Source of the DNA: Deltaproteobacteria bacterium
Lineage (GTDB): Bacteria; Desulfobacterota; Desulfarculia; Adiutricales; Adiutricaceae
NCBI GenBank assembly: GCA_031276635.1
Contig: JAISMU010000097.1
Span: 1 to 40,620, forward strand
Direction: 5' to 3'
Length of the DNA stretch: 40,620 nucleotides
The position numbers and the translations under genes are program-made. Shown piece after piece: positions 25,130-33,451 of the stretch. Numbering within the stretch: the first letter of the stretch is position 1; every line of letters starts with the position of its first letter. Under the pieces are notes generated by a model. It searched no databases. It was given only the letters and a program-made list of their open reading frames with translations, and was not told the DNA's origin.

Positions 25130-25858
25130 ATGCCCAATTCTCTTAACCTCAAACTCTTCGCCAGTTTAAGAATATCGCCTATGATTACTCTACTCATCGC
25201 CGTTATGGCCCTGATTTTCTTAGTCGTTCCGCTCCAAGCCGCCGACAATGGTGGCAGGCCCGACCCGACCAACCCCAACAGCGTTGACTCCGCCTTGAAA
25301 GCCTTGAAGGAAGGCAACGCCAGATTCGCCAACGGCCAGTCGACCAATCCCCGACAGGACAAAAATCTTCTGGCCAAACTCTCCCAGGACGGCCAGACTC
25401 CCTTAGCCGCCGTCCTTTCGTGCACTGACTCCCGGGTCCCAGTGGAAAAGATTTTTGACCAGGGGTTCGGCGACTTATTTGTTGTTCGGGCCGCCGGGGC
25501 CGTGCCGGGCATCGACCAAATCGGTTCCCTGGAATACGCGGTGGCCTACCTGGGCGTGCCCGTCATCCTGGTCTTGTCGCACACCAAGTGCGGGGCGGTC
25601 TCCGCCGCGGTTGGCGAGGCCAAGGAGCCTGGGGCTCTGGGCGAGCTTTTAGCCAAGCTCAGTCCCGTGGCCAAGGCGGTGGAGAAGGTCGACCAGACCA
25701 AACGCCTGGAGGCGGCCATCAAATTGTCGGCCTCCATGTTCCGGGAGCAGGTCACCATGACCAGCCCGGTTATCGCCGCGGCGGTCAAGGAAGGGCGCCT
25801 GAAAGTCATCAGTGGCGTCTATGACATTGACACTGGTTCAGTGGAATTTAACGAGTAA
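25130..25858 (+). CDS. periplasmic beta-carbonic anhydrase
   Basis: A 242-residue zinc enzyme that interconverts CO2 and bicarbonate. The N-terminus is a signal peptide: a basic start, a hydrophobic run at about 17-36 (ITLLIAVMALIFLVV) and a cleavage-like LQAADN, so it acts in the periplasm. The zinc ligands are in LSCTDSRVPVE (Cys and the CxDxR dyad, about residues 98-102) and SHTKCGAV (His and Cys, about 150-154). ENLFVVRxAG reads GDLFVVRAAGA. The start ATG 25130 has a poor Shine-Dalgarno, which makes translation control through the hairpin leader plausible. It lies 19 bp before the next gene and probably starts the operon. Confidence 0.9.
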   Translation: MPNSLNLKLFASLRISPMITLLIAVMALIFLVVPLQAADNGGRPDPTNPNSVDSALKALKEGNARFANGQSTNPRQDKNLLAKLSQDGQTPLAAVLSCTDSRVPVEKIFDQGFGDLFVVRAAGAVPGIDQIGSLEYAVAYLGVPVILVLSHTKCGAVSAAVGEAKEPGALGELLAKLSPVAKAVEKVDQTKRLEAAIKLSASMFREQVTMTSPVIAAAVKEGRLKVISGVYDIDTGSVEFNE

Positions 25859-25877
25859 ACACTTTTCTGGAGACAAA

Positions 25878-26480
25878 ATGCCTTTTCTAAAATTCCTGCC
25901 GGCTTTGTTTCTGGCTCTGCTCTTGACCCCGACCCAACCCGCGGCGGGGCAGCCGACCTCCAGCGAGGCCATGGCCGCCCTGAACAAGGCCATGGCCGCC
26001 CACTCCATTGGGGACAACAAAACCGCCTTGGAGGCCATCTGGGTCGCCCAGCAAGCCATTTGGAATCAGGCCCCTTTAGGCATTCGAAACTCGCACTTTG
26101 TCACCGAGCAACCAGAAAACTTCGGCTCCTACACCCCCAAGGTCGGCGATGACTACCGGTCCCACGAGCCTCTGATCTTCTACAGCGAGCCCTTTGGGTT
26201 CACCCAAAAAAAGCAGGCCGATGGAACCTACAGCTACTCCATCAACGGGGCTTTTGCCATCATTAACTCCAAGAAGCAGACCATCGGCGGCCAAGATAAC
26301 CTGGGCCCGTACGAGATGCGTGGCTACCGATCTTTCACCGTGGAGAACATGCTGGTCATGACCATCGGTGTTCAAGGCCTGCAGCCTGGCTCCTACATCC
26401 TGCGAGTCACCCTGACCGATAACCTCAACCCCAGCAAAACCGCCACCGTGGACAAACCCTTCCGCCTGGTGAGCGAATGA
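25878..26480 (+). CDS. secreted protein of unknown function
   Basis: A 200-residue protein with a clear signal peptide (FLKFLPALFLALLLTPTQPAAGQ). A helix of Ala-rich repeats follows (residues 30-60, MAALNKAMAAH), then a beta-rich C-terminal domain with SHEPLIFYSEPFGFT and GLQPGSYILRVTLTDN, the kind of phrase seen in beta-sandwich periplasmic proteins. I do not recognise a named family. The start is ATG 25878, with GGAG about 7 bases upstream. Its stop overlaps the tmk ATG (ATGA), so it is cotranslated with tmk, and it lies directly after the periplasmic carbonic anhydrase. Confidence 0.7.
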   Translation: MPFLKFLPALFLALLLTPTQPAAGQPTSSEAMAALNKAMAAHSIGDNKTALEAIWVAQQAIWNQAPLGIRNSHFVTEQPENFGSYTPKVGDDYRSHEPLIFYSEPFGFTQKKQADGTYSYSINGAFAIINSKKQTIGGQDNLGPYEMRGYRSFTVENMLVMTIGVQGLQPGSYILRVTLTDNLNPSKTATVDKPFRLVSE

Positions 26481-27121
26481 GTCTGGGCTTTCTTCTGGCC
26501 TTAGAAGGATTGGATGGGGCTGGCAAAACTACCCTGGCCCACCGGCTGCGACAGGAATTGAGCTCTCTGGGCCAGCGAGTCGTGGTTCTCAAGGAGCCGA
26601 CCCAGGGGCCGGTGGGCCAGAAAATCCGAACCTTACTCAAAGACGGGCGTCCGGGTTGGCTCAGCCCGGACGCTGAATTAGAGTTGTTTATTGAGGATCG
26701 CCAGTGGGATGTTACCACCAACATTAACCCCGCCCTGGCCCAGGGCGGGGTGGTGATCCTGGACCGCTACATTATCTCCAACCTGGCTTACCAGGGGGCT
26801 CTGGGCCTGGACCCAGCCAAAATCCTGGCCGCCAATACCCAGTTTCCTTGGCCGGACGCGACCGCGCTCCTGGAGGTCAGCCCGGCCCTAGGCTTAAAAA
26901 GGATTACCCAAAGCCGGGGCGAAAAGCCCAATCTGGCTTTTGAGAGAGCTGACTTTCTGGAAAAGGTCCAGGCTGTGTTTAACTCTATTTTTAATGACCC
27001 GAGCGCTTACCGCCTGACCGGACTCCACCGGTTGGACGGCCAACAAAGCCCAGAGGAGTTGACGCGAGGTTGCTTAAACCTGCTGCGGCCTTTTCTGGCC
27101 GCCAACCCCGCTAAAGCTTAA
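26477..27121 (+). CDS. tmk: thymidylate kinase
   Basis: Phosphorylates dTMP to dTDP using ATP; essential for DNA precursor supply. 214 residues. The P-loop EGLDGAGKTT is at about 9-18. KEPT (about 38) is the EPxx motif, and LDRYIISNLAYQGA (about 94-107) is the DRY/substrate motif. The LID region follows near TQSRGEKPNLAFERADFL. It starts at ATG 26477, overlapping the previous stop by 4 nt, and ends 3 bp before tatD. The tmk-tatD order is common in bacteria, often with holB between; holB is absent here. Confidence 0.95.
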   Translation: MSLGFLLALEGLDGAGKTTLAHRLRQELSSLGQRVVVLKEPTQGPVGQKIRTLLKDGRPGWLSPDAELELFIEDRQWDVTTNINPALAQGGVVILDRYIISNLAYQGALGLDPAKILAANTQFPWPDATALLEVSPALGLKRITQSRGEKPNLAFERADFLEKVQAVFNSIFNDPSAYRLTGLHRLDGQQSPEELTRGCLNLLRPFLAANPAKA

Positions 27122-27124
27122 GTC

Positions 27125-27934
27125 ATGGCCCAGACAACCACCACGCCGACCCTGTTTGACGCTCACTGCCATCTGTTTCTCCCGGAGTTCGCCGCTGACC
27201 TGGAGGCGACCTTAGACCGAGCCCAGGCGGCTGGGGTCACGACCATCGTCAACATGGGCCTGGACGCCCCAACTAACCGCCTGGCCCTGGAGTTGGCCGA
27301 GAAATACCCCGCGCTGAAAGCCGCGGTCGGCTGGCATCCCCACTCCGCGGATAATCTCCAAAAAGAGGATCTTCTGGAGCTGGCCAGGCTGGCCCAAACT
27401 CCGTCCGTAGTGGCCCTGGGGGAAATTGGCCTGGACTTTTACCGAGATCATTCCTCCCCCGCCGCCCAGACCCGACTCTTTGGCCAAACCCTGGAGCTGG
27501 CCGCCCAGGCCAGGCTGCCCGCGGTCATCCACACCCGGGAGGCCTTTGCGCCCACCGTGGCTCTCCTCAGGGCCCACCGCCCCTTTCTCAGCCGAGTCCT
27601 GATTCATTGCTTCACCGGCTCTTGGGAGGAGGCCAAGGCTTATCTGGATCTGGACTGTCACTTCTCCATCCCCGGCGTCCTGACCTTTCCCAAAGCCGGG
27701 CCCTTGCGGGAGGCTTTAGCCCAAATCCCCCGGGACCGGCTCCTGCTGGAAACCGACGCCCCTTACCTGGCCCCGGTTCCCAAGCGGGGACGCCGCAATG
27801 AGCCCGCCTATCTGGCCCACAGCTTGGTCGCCCTGGCCCAAACTTTAAAACTCGATCCCCTGGAAACAGCCCATTTGACCACTCAGAACGCCCGACGTTT
27901 TTTTGGGCTCCCAGAGTTGGAGACCGCCCTTTGA
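27125..27934 (+). CDS. tatD: TatD-family metal-dependent deoxyribonuclease
   Basis: A 269-residue TIM-barrel hydrolase of the TatD/YcfH family, likely a 3'-5' exonuclease or deaminase-like metal enzyme. The metal ligands are FDAHCHL (about 10-16), GEIGLDFYRD (about 99-108), VIHTREA, LIHCFTG and LLETDAPYLAP (about 213-223). The PKRGRRNEPAYL block that follows the last motif is also typical. It starts at ATG 27125, 3 bp after tmk. No strong ribosome-binding site is visible, consistent with coupling. The stop overlaps the maf start. Confidence 0.93.
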   Translation: MAQTTTTPTLFDAHCHLFLPEFAADLEATLDRAQAAGVTTIVNMGLDAPTNRLALELAEKYPALKAAVGWHPHSADNLQKEDLLELARLAQTPSVVALGEIGLDFYRDHSSPAAQTRLFGQTLELAAQARLPAVIHTREAFAPTVALLRAHRPFLSRVLIHCFTGSWEEAKAYLDLDCHFSIPGVLTFPKAGPLREALAQIPRDRLLLETDAPYLAPVPKRGRRNEPAYLAHSLVALAQTLKLDPLETAHLTTQNARRFFGLPELETAL

Positions 27935-28524
27935 GCGCCTTAAACCCCAAGCCCCGCTTAATTTTAGCCTCCGCCTCACCCCGTCGCCAACAGCTTTTGG
28001 CCGGCCTGGGTTATGACTTTTTGATCCGCCCGGCCGCGACCGACGAGTCCCCCCTGGTCGGGGAATCGCCCCTGGCCCAGACCCTTCGGCTGGCCGAGAG
28101 CAAAGCCAGGGAGGTGGCTCAGACCGAGCCAGATAGCCTGGTTCTGGCCGCCGACTCTCTGGTGTCCCTGGGCGACCGGATTTTTGGCAAACCTCAGGAT
28201 CTGGCCGAGGCCAGGCTCTTTCTGCGAGATTTAAGCGGCCAGGCCCACCAGGTCACAACCGGCTTGTGCCTTTTAGGTCCCTGCGCGCCCGAGCCACGCC
28301 GGGAGGCGGTCATCTCGGAAGTTCTTTTTCGGCCTTTAACCGAGCGAGAGATCGAGGCTTATCTGGAAAAAGGGGAATCCCTGGACAAAGCCGGGGCCTA
28401 CGCGATCCAAGGGCATGGTCTCGGCCTGATCCAGGAAGTCCGAGGTTCCCTGACCAACGTGATGGGGTTGCCAGTGCGGGAGGTCATCCTGGCTCTGGAA
28501 AAATTTTTAGGCCCCCGGCCTTAG
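27931..28524 (+). CDS. maf: Maf-family nucleotide pyrophosphatase (YhdE/YceF type)
   Basis: A 197-residue house-cleaning NTP pyrophosphatase that hydrolyses dTTP/UTP or modified nucleotides. The signature LASASPRRQQLL is at about 12-23. The catalytic ADS sits in VLAADSLVSLGDRIFGKP, followed by HQVTTG and the C-terminal GAYAIQGHGLGLI/GSLTNVMGLP. The canonical T in the ADT motif is S. It starts at TTG 27931, overlapping the tatD stop by 4 nt, with GGAG about 8 bases upstream. The subclass (Maf or YceF) is not decided. It closes the five-gene operon. Confidence 0.9.
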   Translation: MSALNPKPRLILASASPRRQQLLAGLGYDFLIRPAATDESPLVGESPLAQTLRLAESKAREVAQTEPDSLVLAADSLVSLGDRIFGKPQDLAEARLFLRDLSGQAHQVTTGLCLLGPCAPEPRREAVISEVLFRPLTEREIEAYLEKGESLDKAGAYAIQGHGLGLIQEVRGSLTNVMGLPVREVILALEKFLGPRP

Positions 28525-29218
28525 CCGCTCTCCGACCAAGATATTTAAACCACGGGGAATAGCCAGATTTTAATTTTAAAAACTAAGAGAGCTCCCCTAA
28601 CTTCATTATAGTTGGCCCGCCTTTATCGCCATTCGCTTAACCGCTCAAGGTTGAGGCGCCCACGTCGCCGATTGAGGCCAAAATCTCTGACCAGGCTTCG
28701 GTTAGCCGCGGGCGAGGTCGACTTCGCCTCAGACGCCCCCCACTCTTCATTCAACTTTGCCTAAATCAGATTTCGTCAGTCCAACCTCCTCGGCTCTAAA
28801 TTAACTTTGAGGGCTCGAGGGGAGCTCAGAATACTTCGAGCCGTCAACAATACTCTTAAGGTCGCCCGGTTGGTCGGGTCAACCTTCGGACGGCTCTTTC
28901 CCCTCAGTCGCTCCTCACCTCAACAACGATGACGCGATGGCTACTGATCGCGGGGCTACTGATCCCAGTCTGACGGATATTTGCCATGCGCTAATATGAG
29001 ACCAGGTTTTAGCCGAGCCAGATAAATTTATAAGAGAATGATAATTTGCTCTTCAAGGGAAACGGCCTCAAAATAAATTTTTTGCCGGTCTCTTGATAAC
29101 GATTTCAAAATTTGTATCTTGGTTTTGTTCTGAAGATATGGCCAGGGGATCTGATTATATAACCAATCCCTGAACATCAAGGATCCTCTTCCGAGACAGT
29201 CAAAACGCGATAATCTCG
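28525..29218. other. spacer without a recognisable gene
   Basis: About 700 bp of mixed composition after maf. No rho-independent terminator with a good stem is apparent. Short fragments near 28610-28930 read like old coding sequence. 29174-29218 is open in frame with the following DUF1703 fragment but has no start. Confidence 0.45.
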
Positions 29219-29840
29219 ATGAGCTATGATCAAAGTGGACCTCCATCTGACGATGGTTACAACCTGAAATTTCCGAACCTGGAAGTCAGGGACGCCTACG
29301 AGTCTCTCGCCCTGTCCAAGATCTTGGCTGATAAGCTTGGTAATCTTCAGAATTTCGGTTATTTATTGTTTAAAGCTTTTTATGAGCCTGACTTCGCGGC
29401 TTTGAAAGATATCCTGACCAAAATAGCTCTGAGCCTGCCCCTTTCGCTATGTGTAAATAATGAAAGAGCGTTCCTACTCGCTCTCAAAATCCTTTTGGAT
29501 TTCGCCAATTTCTACCGAGTCGATTTTGAAAGAGATATTGATTATCTGGTTGGGGGACGAGCTCAGGCAGGGGGGTTTGGGTTTATTTCTCAAACTGAAT
29601 AGCTCTCTCGAAGGGATCCTGATCGAGTTGAGGTTTTGGCGGCCTGACCCGACAAAATCCGAGGGTGTTCCTCATAACTCAGTTGAGAGCTCACTGGTCG
29701 AGGCGGAAAAGCTAATGGAAAAATATTACCCGCGATTGCTTGAGGAAGTTGAGGAAATCCAAGGGTTCGCTCTATACGCGCTCTGGGGGCGAGGCGTGGA
29801 AGTCAGGATTGGCTCGAAAGCCAGCAGAGAGCCCAAATAA
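29219..29840 (+). pseudogene. frameshifted AAA-ATPase-like/DUF1703 PD-(D/E)XK C-terminal fragment
   Basis: The first part (29219-29602) has DGYNLKFPNLEVRDAYESL, the junction between the AAA-like domain and the PD-(D/E)XK domain of DUF1703 proteins. After a frameshift in the G-run near 29570-29575 the other frame goes on with LNSSLEGILIELRFWRPD, in which GILIELR stands for the nuclease's VxIIELK motif, then KLMEKYYPRLLEE and ALYALWGRGVEVRI. The N-terminal ATPase region is missing. It is read as a truncated and frameshifted gene. Programmed frameshifting is possible but unlikely with the N-terminus lost. Confidence 0.65.
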
Positions 29841-29977
29841 TCGCCTCTCCTCGCGCCCACTGGCGAGCCTTGGCCGCCCCTGACTTTCGAGTCCAATTTT
29901 TTTGACCACTCGCGCCAAAAGCTCGAATAGCCAGAGTATTGAGCTTGTTCGCGCCGCGCCTTTAAATTAGCCCGCCA

Positions 29978-30634
29978 TCACAGAAAGCTGCGCTCGCACT
30001 CGTCGGGATCCTGAATCCAGCCGCCGGCCATCAACAGCCCCACCGTCAGACACATGATGTAAAGCTCCAGACACTCGTAACTGGCGATGATATTGGCCGA
30101 GCTGTCAAAAAGGATCTTCAACTCAAAGGGAAACTCCTCGTCTTTCTCGAAAAAGTCAATTTTGACCGGCAAAAGCGGCAGTCCCCCAAAAAGCCAGCTC
30201 TGAGCCCCGGAAGAGACGGCTCCCTGATATTGGCCACCGATCTGGCTGGCCGCTTTCTGGAATCGGGCGTAATCCCCATCGATCATTTCCAGGGGTTTGG
30301 CCAGATTGGAGCTGGGGCTGGATGGGGAGACGGAAATGCCGGTCAAGCGGTTAATGGGCACATACTCGCCCTTTAAAGGCCCCCGACCCCGCGACGTCAG
30401 GTAATGAGCGACCACGCTTTTGACGTCCACGGACACCTGGCCCTCTTGGGCCGCCTCGACCCCCTCATTCGTCACCAACAAATCCTGGCCCAGAAAAGTT
30501 ACAAGAACCTGACCCCGCTCATTGAGCGCCAGCCCCAGAGCTGTGGCCTGGGCCGGCAAGTCCGCCTCTTTCAGGGCGGTCAGTTGAGTCTGACAATAAT
30601 TGAGGCGGCTTTGGATGGTTTTGGCTCGGCTCAT
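29978..30634 (-). CDS. DUF3786 domain protein
   Basis: A 218-residue protein. Blocks typical of DUF3786 are VVAHYLTSRGRGPLKGEYVPINRL (about residues 73-96) and LLPVKIDFFEKDEEFPFELKILFDSSANI (about 155-183). DUF3786 proteins occur in delta-type bacteria and Clostridia, often near corrinoid or CO-metabolism genes; their function is unknown. No such neighbour is present here. Two Cys (YCQTQ, and YECLELYIMCL) are visible. No strong Shine-Dalgarno precedes ATG 30634; a -10-like TATAAT on the minus strand is at 30655-30660. It is not cotranscribed with any neighbour. Confidence 0.7.
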   Translation of the reverse strand: MSRAKTIQSRLNYCQTQLTALKEADLPAQATALGLALNERGQVLVTFLGQDLLVTNEGVEAAQEGQVSVDVKSVVAHYLTSRGRGPLKGEYVPINRLTGISVSPSSPSSNLAKPLEMIDGDYARFQKAASQIGGQYQGAVSSGAQSWLFGGLPLLPVKIDFFEKDEEFPFELKILFDSSANIIASYECLELYIMCLTVGLLMAGGWIQDPDECERSFL

Positions 30635-30900
30635 GAAACACCCATTTTTTTACTATTATAAACCTAAACAATAGTTTTTAGGGGATGAAAAAAACTTAAT
30701 GGCCAACTATTATAAGACCCGCAGGGCCCAGAAAAATCTATCTTTTTTTGATCTTGGGCCCATTTTAACACCAATTGACCTTTTTGGGAAAACTCCCCAA
30801 AAGCCCCAAGACCCGCCCCAATCCTGAGACGGCCGGGGCCATTTCCCCTGAGGTCAAAAAAACCTTGGTCGCGGTCTCAGCTCCCGCTCTTTCTCAGGAG

Positions 30901-31400
30901 TCAGAGTCTCAACCAAGACTGGCCGTGGCTTCGGCTTGAGCTTGGCTCCAGCTTTTCCTCGGAGGACGGAATTTCGGCCAAAACTGACTGAGGTTTGACT
31001 CGGGCGAAATCTGACTCGCGAAACTCCTCGTAACGGTTATTCCTGACGAAGACCTCCAAGTAGTTAAGCCGGTTCCTCTGGTCCAGGAGCGGAATGAGGG
31101 CGTGAATGTGGGGGGAGACCTCATTGAGGCGCAGGTTGGCGTTGAAAACCAAATCGCCAAAAGTGTCCGCCAGCCACTGGCTGGAGACCCGCGCCTAGGC
31201 CTCAACCCGCTCAGGCTCGAACTCGCCCGGCTAGGCCGGAAATACTCTGGGCCAGCCTCAATGATCATGGCCCCGACCAAAATCATGCCCCACCGGATCG
31301 TCTGCCCGCCCAGCCGCTCCGAGCCCAGCGGAAGCCGGTTGAGCCCGGCTCGGGCGGCGTCGGCGTTGACGACCGTTACCCCCGAACATTGTGTTTATAA
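30901..31400 (-). pseudogene. frameshifted minus-strand ORF, family unknown
   Basis: One frame reads GLNRLPLGSERLGG and IRWGMILVGAMIIEAGPEYF, and after a frameshift the adjacent frame reads VSSQWLADTFGDLVFNANL, HIHALIPLLDQRNRLNYLEV, then a Ser-rich tail ending at 30901. Codon use fits the GC-rich genes nearby. Two stops interrupt the region between the frames. No family is recognised. Confidence 0.35.
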
Positions 31401-31518
31401 TATTCCTGGACCTTTGGCCAGTCCCGAAGCTTGTGAATTTTTATGGAAAAAGTGGGGTCCATACCCTGACCTCCCCAGATCCCCACGCCGCCAGCCCAGG
31501 GAGAAAAACAACAAACAA

Positions 31519-31545
31519 CCAGGGCCCGAAACCCTCGGGCCCTGG
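31519..31545 (-). terminator. rho-independent terminator of the 631-aa gene
   Basis: A perfect 11-bp stem ccagggcccga/tcgggccctgg with a 5-nt loop. On the minus strand it is followed by TTGTTTGTTGTTTTT. It starts 10 bp after the gene's stop. This is the clearest terminator in the window. Confidence 0.85.
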
Positions 31546-31555
31546 TAACAACCCA

Positions 31556-33451
31556 TCAGCCAGCCGTCCGCCGGTCCCTGGAATTCTGGCTTATTCGCCA
31601 CCACTCCAACCAGGACTGGCCTTGGGGAACCCGCTTGATGGGCAGATCCAGCTCCTTGAGGCGCCTGGCCAGCTGTCGGCCATTTTTGCCCGGCCGGACG
31701 GTCAGCGTCGCCCTTGACCCGGCCAGGTAAGGACTGAGCAGGTCCACCGGAGTTTTCTCGCCAATGGCCAGAACGGGACTGGCCTGGTAAAGAGCTTTCA
31801 GGGCCAGGGCCTCCAGGGGATGGTCAGTTAAAAACATCGGCGACCCCTCACCCGGCAGAAACCAGGGCTGGCTATCCGGCAACGGGCTTTCCACGTAAGG
31901 CAAAACCGAGTCCGCCGCCCGACCAGGCCGAAACATGAAGAACATGCCCGAATCCGCCTCACAGTTGAAAACAATCAGGCCCAGACTGGTGGAGAGAATC
32001 CGACGCTCCTGGTGAGCCTTTTCCACCAGGCGTTCCGGCAGCCGCAGATCTTGGACCAAGTAGCTCTGGATGGCCAGCCAAGTGTCCTCAATGGTAGCCG
32101 GTAACTCAAACGGCTGGCTCAAAATGGCGGCCACCTCGCTCTCGACGCTGATGGCCTCGTGGTAGGCCAGGGATTTTTTGACCTCCTGGTAAGGGAAAAA
32201 ACTCAATAGAAAGATGACCGCCCTATCAACATCCAAACCCGAAAGGCGCCTGACCAGATTGATGGCCCCCAGCCCCTCGTCCCCGAGCTCCGCTATCCCC
32301 TGATCCGCTATCCCCTGGTCCGCTGTTCCCGGTCGCCTCAGGCTCCACTCAACATTATCCACCCTAACCCAGGTTCCGTCGGGCAACTGGTAATCGCTTT
32401 GGCCCAGGCCCTGGTTATCAGGCTGGTTATCAGGCTGGTTATCAGGCTGGTCGCCGCCCAGATTGGCCCCCTGACCTCGCCTGGTTGAACTCCCCAGAGC
32501 CGGGGAGCTGACTGGCTCCGCCGCCAAACTCGCTTTATAAACCACCTCCAAGACTTTGGCCGCCGGGAGCCCCAGGATGGGCTCGACCTGTTCTTTCACC
32601 AACTCCAGGGATTTTTGGCGTTGAGCCAGAAGCCGCTCGACCTCGAAGGTGGCGAATTTGAGTCTTTCCGCCTCAATCCGGGCCGCCCTGGCCAGAAAAC
32701 CCCAATCAGCGAAAACCTCCCGGGCCGCGGCCAGAGAGAGCTCCATCGCCTCCTTGGCGGGACTATTAATTTCCTCGTCCGAAAGGGAGGCCGGACCCCG
32801 CTCCTGGAGCCGGATCAGCGACTCCAGGTCAAAGTTTTCCACCTCCTGGAGGGCTCGATCCAGGTTTTTGGTCTCCCGGTAGTAACGGGCGATAGCCGCG
32901 GCCGTGGGCTTCTGGTTCCTCGCCGGTTTGGCCAGGCCCAAATCGACCAGGGCCTGGCTGTAACTCCGCCACAAAACTGGCCAGGGCTCAAGATTCTTGC
33001 TGAACCGAGCCTTATCCCAGGCCGCCTGGCCCATCCACGCCCGAATCTTGGGGGCCAGGACCCGGTCGTCGTCTGGGGCTAGCGTCATCAGCTCAACAAT
33101 CAGGCCCTCGCGATCAAAGACCTGATCCAGCCAGGCCAGGGTCCGATCCCGCCACTGGTTGAAATTGGACGTCGAAAAGGGCCCAAGCCAAAGGGACCCC
33201 GGGCGCGGGGAAAAGAAAAAGGCCTCCTCCGCGCTCAGGGTCAGCGAAAAGACCGGACCTGAAAAATCGCGAGCCGCGCCAATCCAGTCCAGGACGCTCT
33301 GAGGGCCCGCGAGACCGGCCTCAGGGGCGGGAATAATTTCCGACAAAAGGCCAGCCTGGTCAGCCTGGCTCAAAAAATCAAGCGGTTGGGAGAGTTGAAG
33401 AAAATACTCCAGAGACAGGGTCGCCTGAGGTTGGGCAAGGTTGGGGAACAT
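31556..33451 (-). CDS. unknown 631-aa protein with low-complexity insert
   Basis: No family is recognised. ATG 33451 is preferred over an upstream TTG at 33469 because GAGG lies about 5 bases before it. Residues 1-330 are helical and hydrophobic/charged, with a Lys/Gln/Leu-rich helix near 270-300. A low-complexity linker (about 330-400) has three DNQP-type 12-bp repeats, then a short TWVRVDN block, and three ADQGI-like 15-bp repeats. The C-terminal part (about 400-631) has SLGLIVFNCEADSGMFFMFRPG and SQPWFLPGEG. There are no clear membrane helices or signal peptide. It is monocistronic with its own terminator. Nothing in the context suggests its job. Confidence 0.6.
   Translation of the reverse strand: MFPNLAQPQATLSLEYFLQLSQPLDFLSQADQAGLLSEIIPAPEAGLAGPQSVLDWIGAARDFSGPVFSLTLSAEEAFFFSPRPGSLWLGPFSTSNFNQWRDRTLAWLDQVFDREGLIVELMTLAPDDDRVLAPKIRAWMGQAAWDKARFSKNLEPWPVLWRSYSQALVDLGLAKPARNQKPTAAAIARYYRETKNLDRALQEVENFDLESLIRLQERGPASLSDEEINSPAKEAMELSLAAAREVFADWGFLARAARIEAERLKFATFEVERLLAQRQKSLELVKEQVEPILGLPAAKVLEVVYKASLAAEPVSSPALGSSTRRGQGANLGGDQPDNQPDNQPDNQGLGQSDYQLPDGTWVRVDNVEWSLRRPGTADQGIADQGIAELGDEGLGAINLVRRLSGLDVDRAVIFLLSFFPYQEVKKSLAYHEAISVESEVAAILSQPFELPATIEDTWLAIQSYLVQDLRLPERLVEKAHQERRILSTSLGLIVFNCEADSGMFFMFRPGRAADSVLPYVESPLPDSQPWFLPGEGSPMFLTDHPLEALALKALYQASPVLAIGEKTPVDLLSPYLAGSRATLTVRPGKNGRQLARRLKELDLPIKRVPQGQSWLEWWRISQNSRDRRTAG
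32289..32333 (-). repeat. three 15-bp coding repeats in the 631-aa gene
   Basis: The unit tccgctatcccctga/g starts at 32289, 32304 and 32319. The first two differ at one base, the third is diverged. In the protein it gives GIADQ-type units. Confidence 0.7.
32411..32446 (-). repeat. three perfect 12-bp coding repeats in the 631-aa gene
   Basis: The unit ctggttatcagg occurs three times in exact tandem (32411, 32423, 32435), encoding QPDN repeats. Such a perfect run is prone to copy-number change without loss of frame. Confidence 0.85.

Larger units (their letters stand above)
30635..31555. other. spacer with a minus-strand gene remnant and a terminator
   Basis: Between DUF3786 and the 631-aa gene, both on the minus strand. 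It contains the remnant at 30901-31400 and a strong terminator at 31519-31545. Confidence 0.5.
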
